Assembly: GCF_002803155.1 (NCBI RefSeq)
Contig: NZ_NNBP01000002.1
Span: 496,001-560,000, forward strand
DNA from: Streptomyces sp. CB02959
GTDB taxonomy: Bacteria; Actinomycetota; Actinomycetes; Streptomycetales; Streptomycetaceae
Direction: 5' to 3'
Length of the DNA stretch: 64,000 bases
Part shown: in pieces, positions 17,513-25,983 of the stretch
How the letters are laid out: the number at the start of each line of letters is the position of its first letter
Position numbering within the stretch: position 1 is the first letter of the stretch
Position numbers and translations under genes: made by a program
The notes under the pieces: model-generated
Database searches by the model: none
What the model was told of the DNA's origin: nothing
What the model saw: only the letters and a program-made list of their open reading frames with translations

Positions 17513-17549
17513 GAGGGCCGCCCCGCGCGGTCGGCGCGGGACGGCCCTC
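17513..17549. terminator. Hairpin in the 17260-17605 gap, terminator for the CbiX gene
   Basis: A 16-position stem with a single C/A mismatch and a 5-nt loop lies downstream of the CbiX-like gene (minus strand). The rest of the gap 17260-17605 is GC-rich, contains the SnoaL gene leader, and shows no gene I can support. Confidence 0.65.
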
Positions 17550-17605
17550 GGTGAACGGGTGCGGCTCCGGACGTGCTGCCGATGCCGCGCGACGGCGACG
17601 CGGAC

Positions 17606-18544
17606 TTACCGGACGGGCGCCCCCAGGCCCTGGCCCGGCAGGGTGATCCCCATCTTCGCCGCGTAGTTCGACACCACCAGCCGGCCCACCGCGCCGTACG
17701 CGCCCAGCGCCTCGGCCGACGCGCAGCCCGCCTCGGCCGCGGCCGCCCCCAGAAGGCCGTCGGCGAGCTCGGGGCCGATCAGGTACGGGGCCAGCGCCAG
17801 CTGCTGCGAACCGGACGTGCGCAGCTGCTCGGCGGTGCGGGCGATGGCGCCCTCCTCGTCCAGGCCGGCGGCCAGGACCGGCACGGCCAGCCGGGCGGAG
17901 AGCAGCATGCCGGTGATCCCGGCGGCCTGCACGGCCTCCTCGCCGCCGACGGTGGCGAGGATGATGCCGTCCGCGGCGGTCGCGACGGTGAACAGCCGGG
18001 CCCGGTCGGCGCGGGCCAGACCGGCTTCGGACAGCCGGACGTGCAGTGCCTCGGCGAGCAGCGGGTGCGGGCCCAGGACGTCGGTCAGCTCGGCGCCGGA
18101 GGCGCTGTTCATGATGGCCTGGCGTATCCGGCGCAGCAGGGCGCTGTCCGGGCCGGCCAGCAGCGGGACGACGACCGCGCCGGGGCCGGGGTCGGGCTGG
18201 CCGGCCGCGGTCGCCCGGGCCTTCTGCTCGGCGGCGGCGTGCGCCAGCACCGCCTCCAGGGACGGGAACTCGCTGTCACCGCCGTCGACGTAGCCGATCC
18301 GGGCGTCCAGGCCGGGCAGTTCGGACCGGGCGATGCTGGAGACCTCCTCCGCCAGGCTGCGCGAGGCGGAGGTGGGGGTGCCGGGCACGGCCAGCACCAG
18401 GGCGGGTGCGCCCTCGGGAGCGGCGAGCGGTTCCGGCTTGCGGTGGCGGCCGGACTGCCGGGCGCGCGGCATGCGGACGGGCAGGCCGGGGGCGTCGGCG
18501 TCGATACGGGGCGAGCCAGGTGCGGGCCCAGTGGGGGAACTCAT
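17606..18544 (-). CDS. Sirohydrochlorin chelatase-like protein (CbiX/SirB family)
   Basis: A 312-residue protein with two CbiX-type half domains. The first begins near residue 48 (ALVLAVPGTPTSASRSLAEE). The second includes ADGIILATVGGEEAVQAAG and LLSARLAVPVLAAGLDEEGA. Family members insert cobalt or iron into sirohydrochlorin using a conserved His. Here the usual histidine of the opening H-G motif is replaced (PGT), so catalytic activity is doubtful. The first 40 residues are a Pro/Arg-rich extension. The ATG at 18542-18544 is used. It is downstream of and co-directional with the GlcNAc-kinase-like gene. Confidence 0.65.
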   Translation of the reverse strand: MSSPTGPAPGSPRIDADAPGLPVRMPRARQSGRHRKPEPLAAPEGAPALVLAVPGTPTSASRSLAEEVSSIARSELPGLDARIGYVDGGDSEFPSLEAVLAHAAAEQKARATAAGQPDPGPGAVVVPLLAGPDSALLRRIRQAIMNSASGAELTDVLGPHPLLAEALHVRLSEAGLARADRARLFTVATAADGIILATVGGEEAVQAAGITGMLLSARLAVPVLAAGLDEEGAIARTAEQLRTSGSQQLALAPYLIGPELADGLLGAAAAEAGCASAEALGAYGAVGRLVVSNYAAKMGITLPGQGLGAPVR

Positions 18545-18616
18545 GGCGCCGCATGCTAACGCCTCGCCGCGCCCGGCTGCCGAGGGAGGGTTCCGCCACG
18601 AGGTATCCGTCCCGTT

Positions 18617-19657
18617 TTATCCCGCGCGTCGGGGTGGCGGGTCCGTCACATGCCCTGTGATCTGCAACAACTTCCCGTCGACGGGGAGTGCCAGGCGGTC
18701 CGCGGCGAGCGCCGCGGCGATCGCCAGCGCCCCGTCGAGCGGGCTCCCGGCGGCCTCGGTGGGGCGGGCGCCGGGCAGCCGCTCGGCGAGCGCCGTCCGG
18801 AGCGGGGACAGCAGCGGGTCGCCCAGGCCCAGCAGACCGCCGGTGAGCGCGACCGCGGTGCCGGGGCCCGGTGGGCAGACTGCGGCCGCGGAGTCGGCGA
18901 TATGGCGCGCGGCGTCGGCCAGGATCCCGGCGGCGAGCGCGTCGTCGGCGGCGCAGTGCGCGACCTCGGGGGCGAACGCGGCCAGCACGGCGGGCCGGTC
19001 GGGCCGCGGATAGAGCGCGGCGGGCAGCCCGGCGGCCGGCCCGAACACCGCCTCCGCCCGGGCCAGCAGCGCCCGCGAACCGCCGGGGCGGCCGTCATGC
19101 GCGCGTAGCGCCGCCGCCAGCCCGGCCTGCCCGATCCACGCACCGCTGCCGCAGTCGCCCAGCAGATGCCCCCAGCCGTCGGCCCGGCGCCAACCGCCCG
19201 ACGGGGTCAGGTCGGTGCCCAGGGCGACCAGGCCGGTGCCGGCGGCGACCACGGCACCGGGCCGCTGGCCGAGCGTTCCGGCGTAGGCGGTCACCGCGTC
19301 CGCGGCGAGTGCGAGGTGGCGGACTCCGAAGGCGGCGGCCAGCGCCGCGGGCAGCCGAGCGCGCAGGGCGTCGCCGAGGGTGCCCATGCCCGCCGCGCCG
19401 ACGCACCCCGCGACGAACCGGTCCGCGCCCACCCGTTGCGCCAACTCCCGGGCGGCCGGCAGGAGTTGGTCGAGCAGGTGGTCCGCGTCGATGCCGTCCG
19501 GGCCGGTGCGGACCGGCTCGCGCGAGGTGAACGTGGCCGCCGGTCGGGGCGGTCCGCCGTCGGCGCCGACCCGGGCCACCGCGATCCGCAGGCCGGACCC
19601 GCCCGAGTCCACGCCCAGGACGTGGTCACCGGCCCCGGTGCCCGCGGGCTCAGCCAA
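18617..19657 (-). CDS. BadF/BcrA-type ATPase, N-acetylglucosamine kinase-like
   Basis: A 346-residue sugar-kinase/ASKHA-fold protein. Phosphate-1 is VLGVDSGGSGLRIAVA near residue 13. Phosphate-2 is GAVVAAGTGLVALGT near 137, followed by the WGHLLGDCGSGAWIG block characteristic of GlcNAc kinases. A C-terminal adenosine motif is VALTGGLLGLGDPLL. It probably phosphorylates an amino sugar released from cell-wall turnover. The start is a TTG that overlaps the stop of the upstream scramblase-like gene (TTGGCTGA), so translation is likely coupled. No alternative start lies nearby. The CbiX-like gene follows 72 nt downstream. Confidence 0.85.
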   Translation of the reverse strand: MAEPAGTGAGDHVLGVDSGGSGLRIAVARVGADGGPPRPAATFTSREPVRTGPDGIDADHLLDQLLPAARELAQRVGADRFVAGCVGAAGMGTLGDALRARLPAALAAAFGVRHLALAADAVTAYAGTLGQRPGAVVAAGTGLVALGTDLTPSGGWRRADGWGHLLGDCGSGAWIGQAGLAAALRAHDGRPGGSRALLARAEAVFGPAAGLPAALYPRPDRPAVLAAFAPEVAHCAADDALAAGILADAARHIADSAAAVCPPGPGTAVALTGGLLGLGDPLLSPLRTALAERLPGARPTEAAGSPLDGALAIAAALAADRLALPVDGKLLQITGHVTDPPPRRAG

Positions 19658-20648
19658 GGCCGCGAGCGTCCTGTTTGAGGGCGGTGTCGACGGTCAGCGC
19701 GGTGGCCACCACCAGGCTCAGCAGCGGGTCGGGCAGCTGCCGGTGAATCTGGAGCACGTAGTTGTCCGCGGTGGTGAACATCGTCTTGGCCAGGCCCTCC
19801 CAGGTCTTGGTGATCCGGGCGATCTCGACGTCGGTGTGGTCGACGATGGCGAAGTTCCAGGCGCGCCAGTTCTCCGCCTTGATGGCACCGACCTGCCGGC
19901 CGTCGGCCAGCATCGAGAAGTTGATCTTCCCGATGGCGTTCTGCTGGACGATCTCGCCGACCGGCCGGCCGTCCGGACGCGCCACCAGCACCTTGGACTT
20001 GATGAGCTTCGCGGGCCGGGTCAGCACCAGCTGCGGCTGGCCGTAGGCGTCCCGGATCTCCAGTTTGTGGGTCATGTACTGGTCCAGGCTGGAGACCACC
20101 CGGAGCACCTTCTTCGCGGTGCTCTGGCCGACCTCGACGACCGAGCCGAGGGCGGTGCCGTTCTGGTCGTAGACCGCGTACTCGTTGCTCACCTCGATGA
20201 GCTTGGCCTTCTGGTTGACCACCAGCACGGGCTCGGTGAACAGCGTGCCGCCACCCGGCCCGGTCGGGGCCACACCGGCCTGCTGCTGCACCTGACGCTG
20301 GATGCCGCCCTGCTGCTGCGCCTGGTGGTGCGCGTCGGTGGAGTAGGGGCCCGATTGTCCGGTCTGTCCCGGCATCTGCGGCGGGTATCCGCCCTGCTGG
20401 CCGTACGGGGCCTGGGCCGGCTGCTGCTGCGGCGCGTACTGCTGGGGCATCTGCGCCTGAGGGGCCTGCTGGGGCGCATGCTGCGGTGCGGGCTGCGGTT
20501 GGCCCGGCTGTCCGGCCTGCGCCGGGGGCTGTGCCTGCTGACCGGGGTGGGTGTGCCCGGTCCACTGGGAGCCGTCCCACCAACGGAGCTGCTGGGGGGT
20601 GCCCTGCGGGTCGGTGTACCAACCCGCAGGGATGTTCGTCTGCGTCAT
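19650..20648 (-). CDS. LURP-one/scramblase-like protein with N-terminal DUF2510 domain
   Basis: A 332-residue protein. Residues 7-36 (IPAGWYTDPQGTPQQLRWWD...WTGHTHP) form a DUF2510 motif. Residues about 37-130 are a Gln/Pro/Gly-rich linker. From 135 to the end is a tubby-like scramblase/LURP-one domain: LFTEPVLVVNQKAKLIEVSN, YAVYDQNGTALGSVVEVGQS, KIN-SML and FTTADNYVLQIHR. The family is thought to bind membranes or lipids; its bacterial role is unclear. The ATG at 20646-20648 is clear. The stop overlaps the start of the downstream kinase gene by 8 nt, linking the two in one transcript. Confidence 0.85.
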   Translation of the reverse strand: MTQTNIPAGWYTDPQGTPQQLRWWDGSQWTGHTHPGQQAQPPAQAGQPGQPQPAPQHAPQQAPQAQMPQQYAPQQQPAQAPYGQQGGYPPQMPGQTGQSGPYSTDAHHQAQQQGGIQRQVQQQAGVAPTGPGGGTLFTEPVLVVNQKAKLIEVSNEYAVYDQNGTALGSVVEVGQSTAKKVLRVVSSLDQYMTHKLEIRDAYGQPQLVLTRPAKLIKSKVLVARPDGRPVGEIVQQNAIGKINFSMLADGRQVGAIKAENWRAWNFAIVDHTDVEIARITKTWEGLAKTMFTTADNYVLQIHRQLPDPLLSLVVATALTVDTALKQDARGLG

Positions 20649-20687
20649 GCCGGGAACACTATCCTCCGGCCCGGGGCGCGGCCCGGC

Positions 20688-21365
20688 TCAGGGCAGGCGC
20701 CAGTCCACCGGCTGGGCGCCCTGTCCGACGAGGAGCTCGTTGACCCGGCTGAACGGCCGTGAGCCGAAGAACCCGCGGTCGGCGGACATCGGAGAGGGAT
20801 GGGCGGACTCCACGGCCGGCAGGTTGCCCAGCAGCGGTCGAAGGTTGCGTGCGTCGCGCCCCCACAGCACCGCCACCAGCGGGCCGTCGCGCGCCACCAG
20901 GGCCCGGATGGCCTGCTCGGTGACCTGCTCCCAGCCCTTGCCGCGGTGCGCGGCGGGCTTGCGCGGCGCCGTGGTCAGCGCTCTGTTCAGCAGCAGCACG
21001 CCCTGCCGGGTCCAGGGGGTGAGGTCGCCGTTGGACGGTCGGGGGAGCCCGAGGTCGGAGTGCATCTCGCGGAAGATGTTCTCCAGGCTCCCGGGCAGCG
21101 GACGGACGTCCGGTGCCACGGAGAAACTCAGCCCGACCGCGTGTCCGGGGGTGGGGTAGGGATCCTGTCCGACGATGAGTACCCGCACCTCATCGAAGGG
21201 TTGCTGGAAGGCGCGCAGCACATTGCTGCCGGCCGGGAGGTAGGTCCGGCCCGCGGCGATCTCCGCCCGCAGGAAGTCGCCCATCGCGGCGATCTGCCCG
21301 GCGACCGGCTCAAGTGCCTTGGCCCAGCCTGGTTCGACGATGTCTTGGAGAGGTCGTGCAGCCAC
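20688..21365 (-). CDS. ung: Uracil-DNA glycosylase, family 1
   Basis: A 225-residue family 1 UDG that removes uracil from DNA in base-excision repair. The catalytic water-activating loop is [20 protein letters not shown] near residue 62. The uracil-binding segment [10 protein letters not shown] is near 123. The leucine/His intercalation loop [18 protein letters not shown] is near 189, containing the catalytic histidine. Length and motifs are typical for actinobacterial Ung. The start is GTG at 21363-21365 with a weak upstream site. The next gene downstream on the same strand is the scramblase-like protein, 39 nt away. Confidence 0.93.
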   Translation of the reverse strand: MAARPLQDIVEPGWAKALEPVAGQIAAMGDFLRAEIAAGRTYLPAGSNVLRAFQQPFDEVRVLIVGQDPYPTPGHAVGLSFSVAPDVRPLPGSLENIFREMHSDLGLPRPSNGDLTPWTRQGVLLLNRALTTAPRKPAAHRGKGWEQVTEQAIRALVARDGPLVAVLWGRDARNLRPLLGNLPAVESAHPSPMSADRGFFGSRPFSRVNELLVGQGAQPVDWRLP

Positions 21366-21420
21366 GGCATCACCCTACTGGCCGATGCCCGCCCTCCTTC
21401 AACTCCCGGCCGTCCGCCGC

Positions 21421-22506
21421 TCAGGCCACCGCCGCCGCCCGCACGCACAGCACGTCCGGCAGGTGGGCGGCGAGCTGCCGCCAGCTGTCGCCCGCGTCGG
21501 GGCTGGCGTAGAGCTCGCCGTTGCGGTTGCCGAAATACACTCCTGCGGGGTCGGCGTCGTCGACCGAGAGGGCGTCCCGCAGCACCGTGCCGTAGTGCTC
21601 CTCCTCGGGCAGCCCGGCGCTCAGCGGTTCCCAGCTCGCGCCGGCGTCGGAGGTGCGGAAGACCCGGCAGCGGTGCCCGGCCGGCACCCGGTCGATGTCG
21701 GCGGTGATCGGGAAGAGATAGGCGACGCCGCCGCTGTGGGGGTGCGCGGCGACCGCGAAGCCGAAGTCCGAGGGCAGGCCGGCGCCGATGTCCGTCCAGG
21801 TCGCTCCGGCGTCGTCGCTGCGGTAGACGCCCCAGTGGTTCTGGAGGTAGAGCCGGTCGTGGTCGACCGGGTCCGGCGCGATCTTGTGGACGCACTGGCC
21901 GAACTCGGGGTGCTGGTCGGGCAGGAAGACCGCCTTGACGCCCTTGTTGGACGGCTCCCAGCTGGCGCCGCCGTCGTGGGTGCGGAACACCCCGGCCGCG
22001 GAGACCGCGACGGTCACCGCGGCGGCGTCCCGGGGGTCGGTGACCACGGTGTGCACGGCCAGTCCGCCGCCGCCCGGCATCCACCTCTCCCGGCTGGGGT
22101 GCTCCCACAGGGCCCGGACCAGCTCGAACGTCTCACCGCGGTCCGTGGACCGGAAGAGGCCGCCGGGCTCGGTGCCGGCGTAGACCACGTCGGGCGCGGC
22201 CGGGCCCGCCGGATGCAGCTGCCACACCCGCTCCAGCGAAGTCCCGGTGTGCTTCGGGTACTTGACGGCCGGGCGGGACGGTTCGTGCCAGCTCTCGCCC
22301 AGGTCGTCGGAGTGGAAGACCGACGGGCCCCAGTGCGCGCTGTCGGCTCCGGCCAGCAGCCGGGGCCGCGGGCCGCGGGTGTCGATCGCGAGGGAGTACA
22401 CCGCCTGTGCGGGGAAGTGCGGGCCGCTCAGCTGCCAGCTTCCGCGCCGTCGGCGGCCGATGAACAACCCTTTGCGGGTGCCCACCGCGAGGAGTACGTC
22501 TGTCAT
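21421..22506 (-). CDS. BNR/WD40-like repeat propeller protein (exo-sialidase superfamily)
   Basis: A 361-residue cytosolic propeller protein. It carries repeated sialidase-type Asp boxes (S-x-D-x-G-x-T/S-W): HSDDLGESW, STDRGETF, THDGGASW, SDDAGATW, TSDAGASW and SPDAGDSW. Six such boxes fit a six- or seven-bladed propeller. No sialidase catalytic Arg/Tyr set is evident and there is no signal peptide. The opening MTDVLLAVGTRKGLFIGRRR is common in actinobacterial proteins annotated only as BNR-repeat or glycosyl hydrolase proteins. The ATG at 22504-22506 follows GGAGGTG. Function is unknown. Confidence 0.8.
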   Translation of the reverse strand: MTDVLLAVGTRKGLFIGRRRRGSWQLSGPHFPAQAVYSLAIDTRGPRPRLLAGADSAHWGPSVFHSDDLGESWHEPSRPAVKYPKHTGTSLERVWQLHPAGPAAPDVVYAGTEPGGLFRSTDRGETFELVRALWEHPSRERWMPGGGGLAVHTVVTDPRDAAAVTVAVSAAGVFRTHDGGASWEPSNKGVKAVFLPDQHPEFGQCVHKIAPDPVDHDRLYLQNHWGVYRSDDAGATWTDIGAGLPSDFGFAVAAHPHSGGVAYLFPITADIDRVPAGHRCRVFRTSDAGASWEPLSAGLPEEEHYGTVLRDALSVDDADPAGVYFGNRNGELYASPDAGDSWRQLAAHLPDVLCVRAAAVA

Positions 22507-22879
22507 GCCGGAACACCTCCGGGACGCCGTTGTCTCAGATAGTCGCCAGTGTGCACCCGGCCACTGACAACGGCGTGCCGCATCGACGTCCGTGCAGGTC
22601 AGACGGCCCGGTGGCACTGCTGCGGGAGATGCGCGGCGGCGCCTAGTCCGCGGGCGGAGCGCTGTCCGAGGCGCGGCGGGCGCAGCGGCTCGCGGCCGGG
22701 CGCCGCCGAACCCTTCTGGCGCACCGTCACTTCACGCTGGCCCCAGTGGGGCGTCGGGCGTCGACGAGTGCCGGACCGGCGGGTAGTACGAAGGGTGTCG
22801 TAATTCGATGAGCTTCGTAGTACGGTTACTGTCGTATAAGGCGCGGCCGAGACGGCTGCCGGCGTGAACGGAGTCCTTT
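22507..22879. other. Divergent intergenic region, BNR gene / OYE gene
   Basis: No gene is supported here. The OYE-proximal part (22780-22850) is AT-richer. It contains two copies of GTAGTAC (22784 and 22816 regions) arranged as an imperfect inverted repeat, with GAAGG and CTTCG flanks. This could be a promoter/operator for the oxidoreductase. The site and its function are tentative. Confidence 0.35.
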
Positions 22880-23977
22880 GTGAGTGCTCTCTACGAGCCT
22901 TTTCAGCTTCGGTCGTTGACCATCCCCAACCGGGTTTGGATGTCACCGATGTGCCAGTACAGCGCTGAGGCGTCCGGTCCGGATGCCGGTGCACCGGGAG
23001 ATTGGCACTTCGCGCACTACGGCGCGCGAGCCGCCGGCGGCACCGGACTGATCCTGGTCGAGGCCACGGCCGTCTCCCCGGAAGGGCGGATCAGCCCCGG
23101 GGACCTGGGCCTCTGGAACGACCGGCAGGCGGCGGCGTTCCGGCGGATCACCTCCTTCCTCAAGGGGCAGGGCACGGTTCCCGGTGTGCAGATCGCCCAC
23201 GCCGGCCGTAAGGCATCGACGGACGCGCCGTGGCGCGGCGGTGCTCCCGTCGGCTCCGAAGCGGATGGCTGGCAGCCGGTCGCGCCGAGCCCGCTGCCTT
23301 TCGACGACGGGCACCCCGTCCCGGACGAGCTGACGGTCGAGGAAATCCAGCGAGTGGTTGCGGACTTCGCCGCCGCCGCTCGCCGGGCCCGGGACGCCGG
23401 ATTCGAGGTGGTGGAGGTCCACGGGGCCCATGGCTACCTGATCGACCAGTTCCTTTCTCCGCACACGAACCACCGCACCGATGCGTACGGCGGGTCCTTT
23501 GAGAACCGGACGCGTTTCGCGCTGGAGGTCGTGGACGCGGTGCGTGCCGTCTGGCCCGAGGAACTGCCCGTCCTCTTCCGTATTTCCGCGACCGACTGGT
23601 TGACGGAAAACCCGAATGACGAGCGCGAGGGGTGGACCGTCGACGATACTGTGCGGTTCGCCGCCGTCTTGAAGGCGCATGGGGTCGACCTGCTGGATGT
23701 GTCCACCGGCGGTAACGCACCCAAGGCCCGGATTCCCACCGGACCTGGTTACCAGGTGCCGTTCGCGGAGCGGGTCAGGTCCGAGGTGGGGCTTCCCGTG
23801 GGTGCCGTCGGGCAGATAACCGAGGCGGGGCAGGCTGCGAAAATCATCGAGAACGGGCAGGCGGACGCGGTGCTGATCGGCCGCGAGCTGCTTCGCAATC
23901 CCTACTTCGCGCGACATGCCGCGCGAGAACTCGGTGGCGAAGTGTCCGCGCCGGTCCAGTACCACAGGGCCGTCTGA
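22880..23977 (+). CDS. NADH:flavin oxidoreductase, Old Yellow Enzyme (YqjM-like)
   Basis: A 365-residue FMN-dependent ene-reductase. Landmarks are the N-terminal ALYEPFQLRSLTIPNRVWMS, the thermophilic-like SPMCQYSA segment with its modulating Cys, QIAHAGRK near 103, VEVHGAHGYLIDQFLSPHTN with NHRTDAYGGSFENR near 180-205, and a C-terminal phosphate-binding GQADAVLIGRELLRNPYF. It reduces activated C=C bonds with NAD(P)H. GTG 22880 follows GGAG by 6 nt. A hairpin terminator candidate follows. It may act on a metabolite of the P450/methyltransferase operon downstream, but 729 nt separate them. Confidence 0.93.
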   Translation: MSALYEPFQLRSLTIPNRVWMSPMCQYSAEASGPDAGAPGDWHFAHYGARAAGGTGLILVEATAVSPEGRISPGDLGLWNDRQAAAFRRITSFLKGQGTVPGVQIAHAGRKASTDAPWRGGAPVGSEADGWQPVAPSPLPFDDGHPVPDELTVEEIQRVVADFAAAARRARDAGFEVVEVHGAHGYLIDQFLSPHTNHRTDAYGGSFENRTRFALEVVDAVRAVWPEELPVLFRISATDWLTENPNDEREGWTVDDTVRFAAVLKAHGVDLLDVSTGGNAPKARIPTGPGYQVPFAERVRSEVGLPVGAVGQITEAGQAAKIIENGQADAVLIGRELLRNPYFARHAARELGGEVSAPVQYHRAV

Positions 23978-24040
23978 CCCCGGACGGCTCCGCGTGTGCT
24001 CGGGGAATCCCGCAGCACATCCACTGCCGGAGGCGAGCGG

Positions 24041-24065
24041 ACCGCCGCTTTGGGGAGGCGGCGGT
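24041..24065 (+). terminator. Hairpin terminator after the OYE gene
   Basis: An 8-bp perfect stem (ACCGCCGC with GCGGCGGT) and a 9-nt loop, located 64 nt after the oxidoreductase stop and followed by TCTCG. Confidence 0.5.
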
Positions 24066-24599
24066 TCTCGTCCAGGTCGGCCTGATGCCTTCGGGCGGCT
24101 TCCCGGCGCAAGGCCACTCGCCGAGCCGGGCTTTACTTGATCCACATAACGCGCATTACGTACCTCTGGTCACGCATGCGGATATCGACCCAGTAAACCG
24201 CCGAAGGCCGAATTACGCTTTCCCTTTATGCTATTCCGTCCTCAAGGTCGATATGCAACTTTGCGGCCATCGAGAGAGTAATGCGTCCGGACCGCACAAA
24301 GAAAGGTGTCGGTCAACTGATTTTTTTCTCCCGGCCGGCGCCGCGAGTTGTGCGGATACCTGGCGGTGCGTGGCCTCTCCGGTCGCGCGCCGAGCGGGAA
24401 TGCGGACCGTGCCGAACGCGGCGAGGGCGCGCCCCGGCGATGACACTGTTGTGCTCGGCGATGAGCCGCATGCGGTCCCATCGGCCCGAGAATTCGAGGG
24501 CGTTCCTGGGTAGTCGGCGGCATGACGGAATGGCGCCGTCCTCTTAATCGATTCCAGATATGTATGGCATCGCCGCGCGCATTCTCTATACACTCATGC
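24066..24599. other. AT-richer gene-poor stretch before the P450 operon
   Basis: No gene is supported. From about 24130 to 24330 the base composition falls well below the surroundings, with an uncommon run of seven T near 24322. From 24400 to 24540 GC rises again, and short reading frames on the minus strand look like debris of a coding sequence, but I cannot name it. It may be a promoter region with a foreign or decayed segment. Confidence 0.4.
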
Positions 24600-24649
24600 A
24601 CGTCGTACGGCGCTTTCCCGGCACCCCGGGAAAGCGCCGTATTCGACGT
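24600..24649 (+). promoter_or_regulatory. Long hairpin in the leader of the P450-methyltransferase operon
   Basis: A 16-bp perfect stem (TACGGCGCTTTCCCGG with its complement, 24606-24641) carries a 4-nt loop. It is extended by six outer pairs (ACGTCG with CGACGT) after a 2-nt bulge. It ends about 46 nt before the ribosome site of the P450. It may be an attenuator, an upstream terminator or an mRNA-stability element. Confidence 0.6.
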
Positions 24650-24706
24650 AGCTGGTGGAGTTCTGCTTGCACACCGACGGATACCAACCGTGGTCAAGGA
24701 GGAGTC

Positions 24707-25921
24707 ATGGCCGAGTCCACAGGGCTCACGGAGAACGCGGTCGTACCGTTTCCCCTCGCGAGCCCGTGGCCCTTTGCGCCGCCGGGCGAGTACTTACGAT
24801 TACAGGACACCGCTCCGGTGTGCCCGGTCAAGACATACGAAGGCCAACCGTGGCTGGTGACCAGGTACGCGGACGTCCGCGCCGCACTCGCCGACCACAG
24901 GTTCAGTTCGGACCTCCGCCGGGACGGCTACCCGGTGCTGGCGCCCGGCCAGCGAGAAGCCGTGGCCAGCATGCCGCCGACGATGGCGGGGATGGACGCG
25001 CCCGAGCACACGGTGGCGAGACGCAGGATCCAGGACGAGTTCGGCACCGCCCGGGTTCGGGCCATGGAGCCGGACATCCAGCGCATTGTCGATGCCGCTT
25101 TCGACGCGATCGAGACCGCAGACGGGCCGGTCGATCTGGTCAAGGCGCTTGCGCTGCCCGTTCCCTCAGCTGTGATCTGCCTGGTCCTGGGCATTCCCTA
25201 CGCCGACCACGACTGGTTCAACGGCCGCACCACCGCCGCATTCCGGCGTGAGACCAGCGCGGCCGACCGGCTGGGCATCTTCACCGAACTGACGTCGTAT
25301 CTGGATCGACTCATCGGCGAGAAAGAGGCGGACCCGCCGGACGACCTGCTCGGCAGGCAGATCCGGCTGCTCCGGGAAGCCGGCGAGTACGACCACGGCG
25401 AGCTCGTGTCGCTCGCCAACCTTCTGCTCATAGCGGGGCACGAGACCACGGCAGGCATGATCACGGTCTCGGTCGCGCAACTGCTGGACGACGACGAACT
25501 CCGGCATGAGCTCGCGCAGGACCCGACGCGCATCCCGGGGGCCGTCGAGGAGTTCCTTCGCTACTTCACCATTGCCCAACAGGGACTCCTGCGCGTCGCG
25601 CGTGAGGACGTCGTGGTCGGTGGAGTGACGATTCGCAGCGGGGAAGGCGTGGTGCTGTCGGTACAGGCGGCCAACCGCGATCCCCGGGTATTCAGCGAAC
25701 CCGGCGAACTGCGTATCGGCCAGGGCCGTGGTCATCTGGCCTTCGGGCACGGGGCGCATCAGTGTGTCGGCGCGAAACTGGCACGCACCGAACTCCGCAT
25801 CGTACTTGAGACCTTGTTGCGCCGGCGCCCGGACTTTCGACTGGCCGCCCCGATCGAACACCTTTCATGCAAGGAATCCATCAATGTGTGCGGGCTTGAG
25901 GAACTTCCAGTCGTCTGGTGA
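24707..25921 (+). CDS. Cytochrome P450
   Basis: A 404-residue soluble class I P450. The I-helix oxygen-activating motif is AGHETT (243-248), followed by the ExxR region (EEFLRYFTIAQQG area). The heme loop is FGHGAHQCVGAKLA with ligand Cys353. The early MDAPEHTVARRRIQDEFG segment is the usual helix-C block. ATG 24707 has an ideal AAGGAGGAG ribosome site. The gene lies 37 nt before an O-methyltransferase on the same strand, so the pair probably hydroxylates and then methylates a small aromatic or polyketide product. Electron donors are not adjacent, although an FprA-type reductase lies 2.1 kb further on. The substrate is unknown. Confidence 0.95.
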   Translation: MAESTGLTENAVVPFPLASPWPFAPPGEYLRLQDTAPVCPVKTYEGQPWLVTRYADVRAALADHRFSSDLRRDGYPVLAPGQREAVASMPPTMAGMDAPEHTVARRRIQDEFGTARVRAMEPDIQRIVDAAFDAIETADGPVDLVKALALPVPSAVICLVLGIPYADHDWFNGRTTAAFRRETSAADRLGIFTELTSYLDRLIGEKEADPPDDLLGRQIRLLREAGEYDHGELVSLANLLLIAGHETTAGMITVSVAQLLDDDELRHELAQDPTRIPGAVEEFLRYFTIAQQGLLRVAREDVVVGGVTIRSGEGVVLSVQAANRDPRVFSEPGELRIGQGRGHLAFGHGAHQCVGAKLARTELRIVLETLLRRRPDFRLAAPIEHLSCKESINVCGLEELPVVW

Positions 25922-25946
25922 CGAGGCCCGCTGCGCGAGAGTTGAG

Positions 25947-25983
25947 GAGAGTCCGACGATGACCGAAGAGAGTCCGACGATGA
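25947..25983 (+). repeat. Direct repeat duplicating ribosome site and start codon
   Basis: A 16-bp exact repeat, GAGAGTCCGACGATGA, occurs at 25947-25962 and 25968-25983. The 21-bp offset keeps the frame. Each copy carries a purine-rich ribosome site and an ATG (25959 and 25980), giving the methyltransferase two possible starts, seven codons apart. Confidence 0.85.

Noticed and set aside
24242..24697. Minus-strand frame in the AT-rich gap upstream of the P450
   Set aside because: Codon bias is poor, there is no ribosome site, and it overlaps the leader hairpin and P450 ribosome site.
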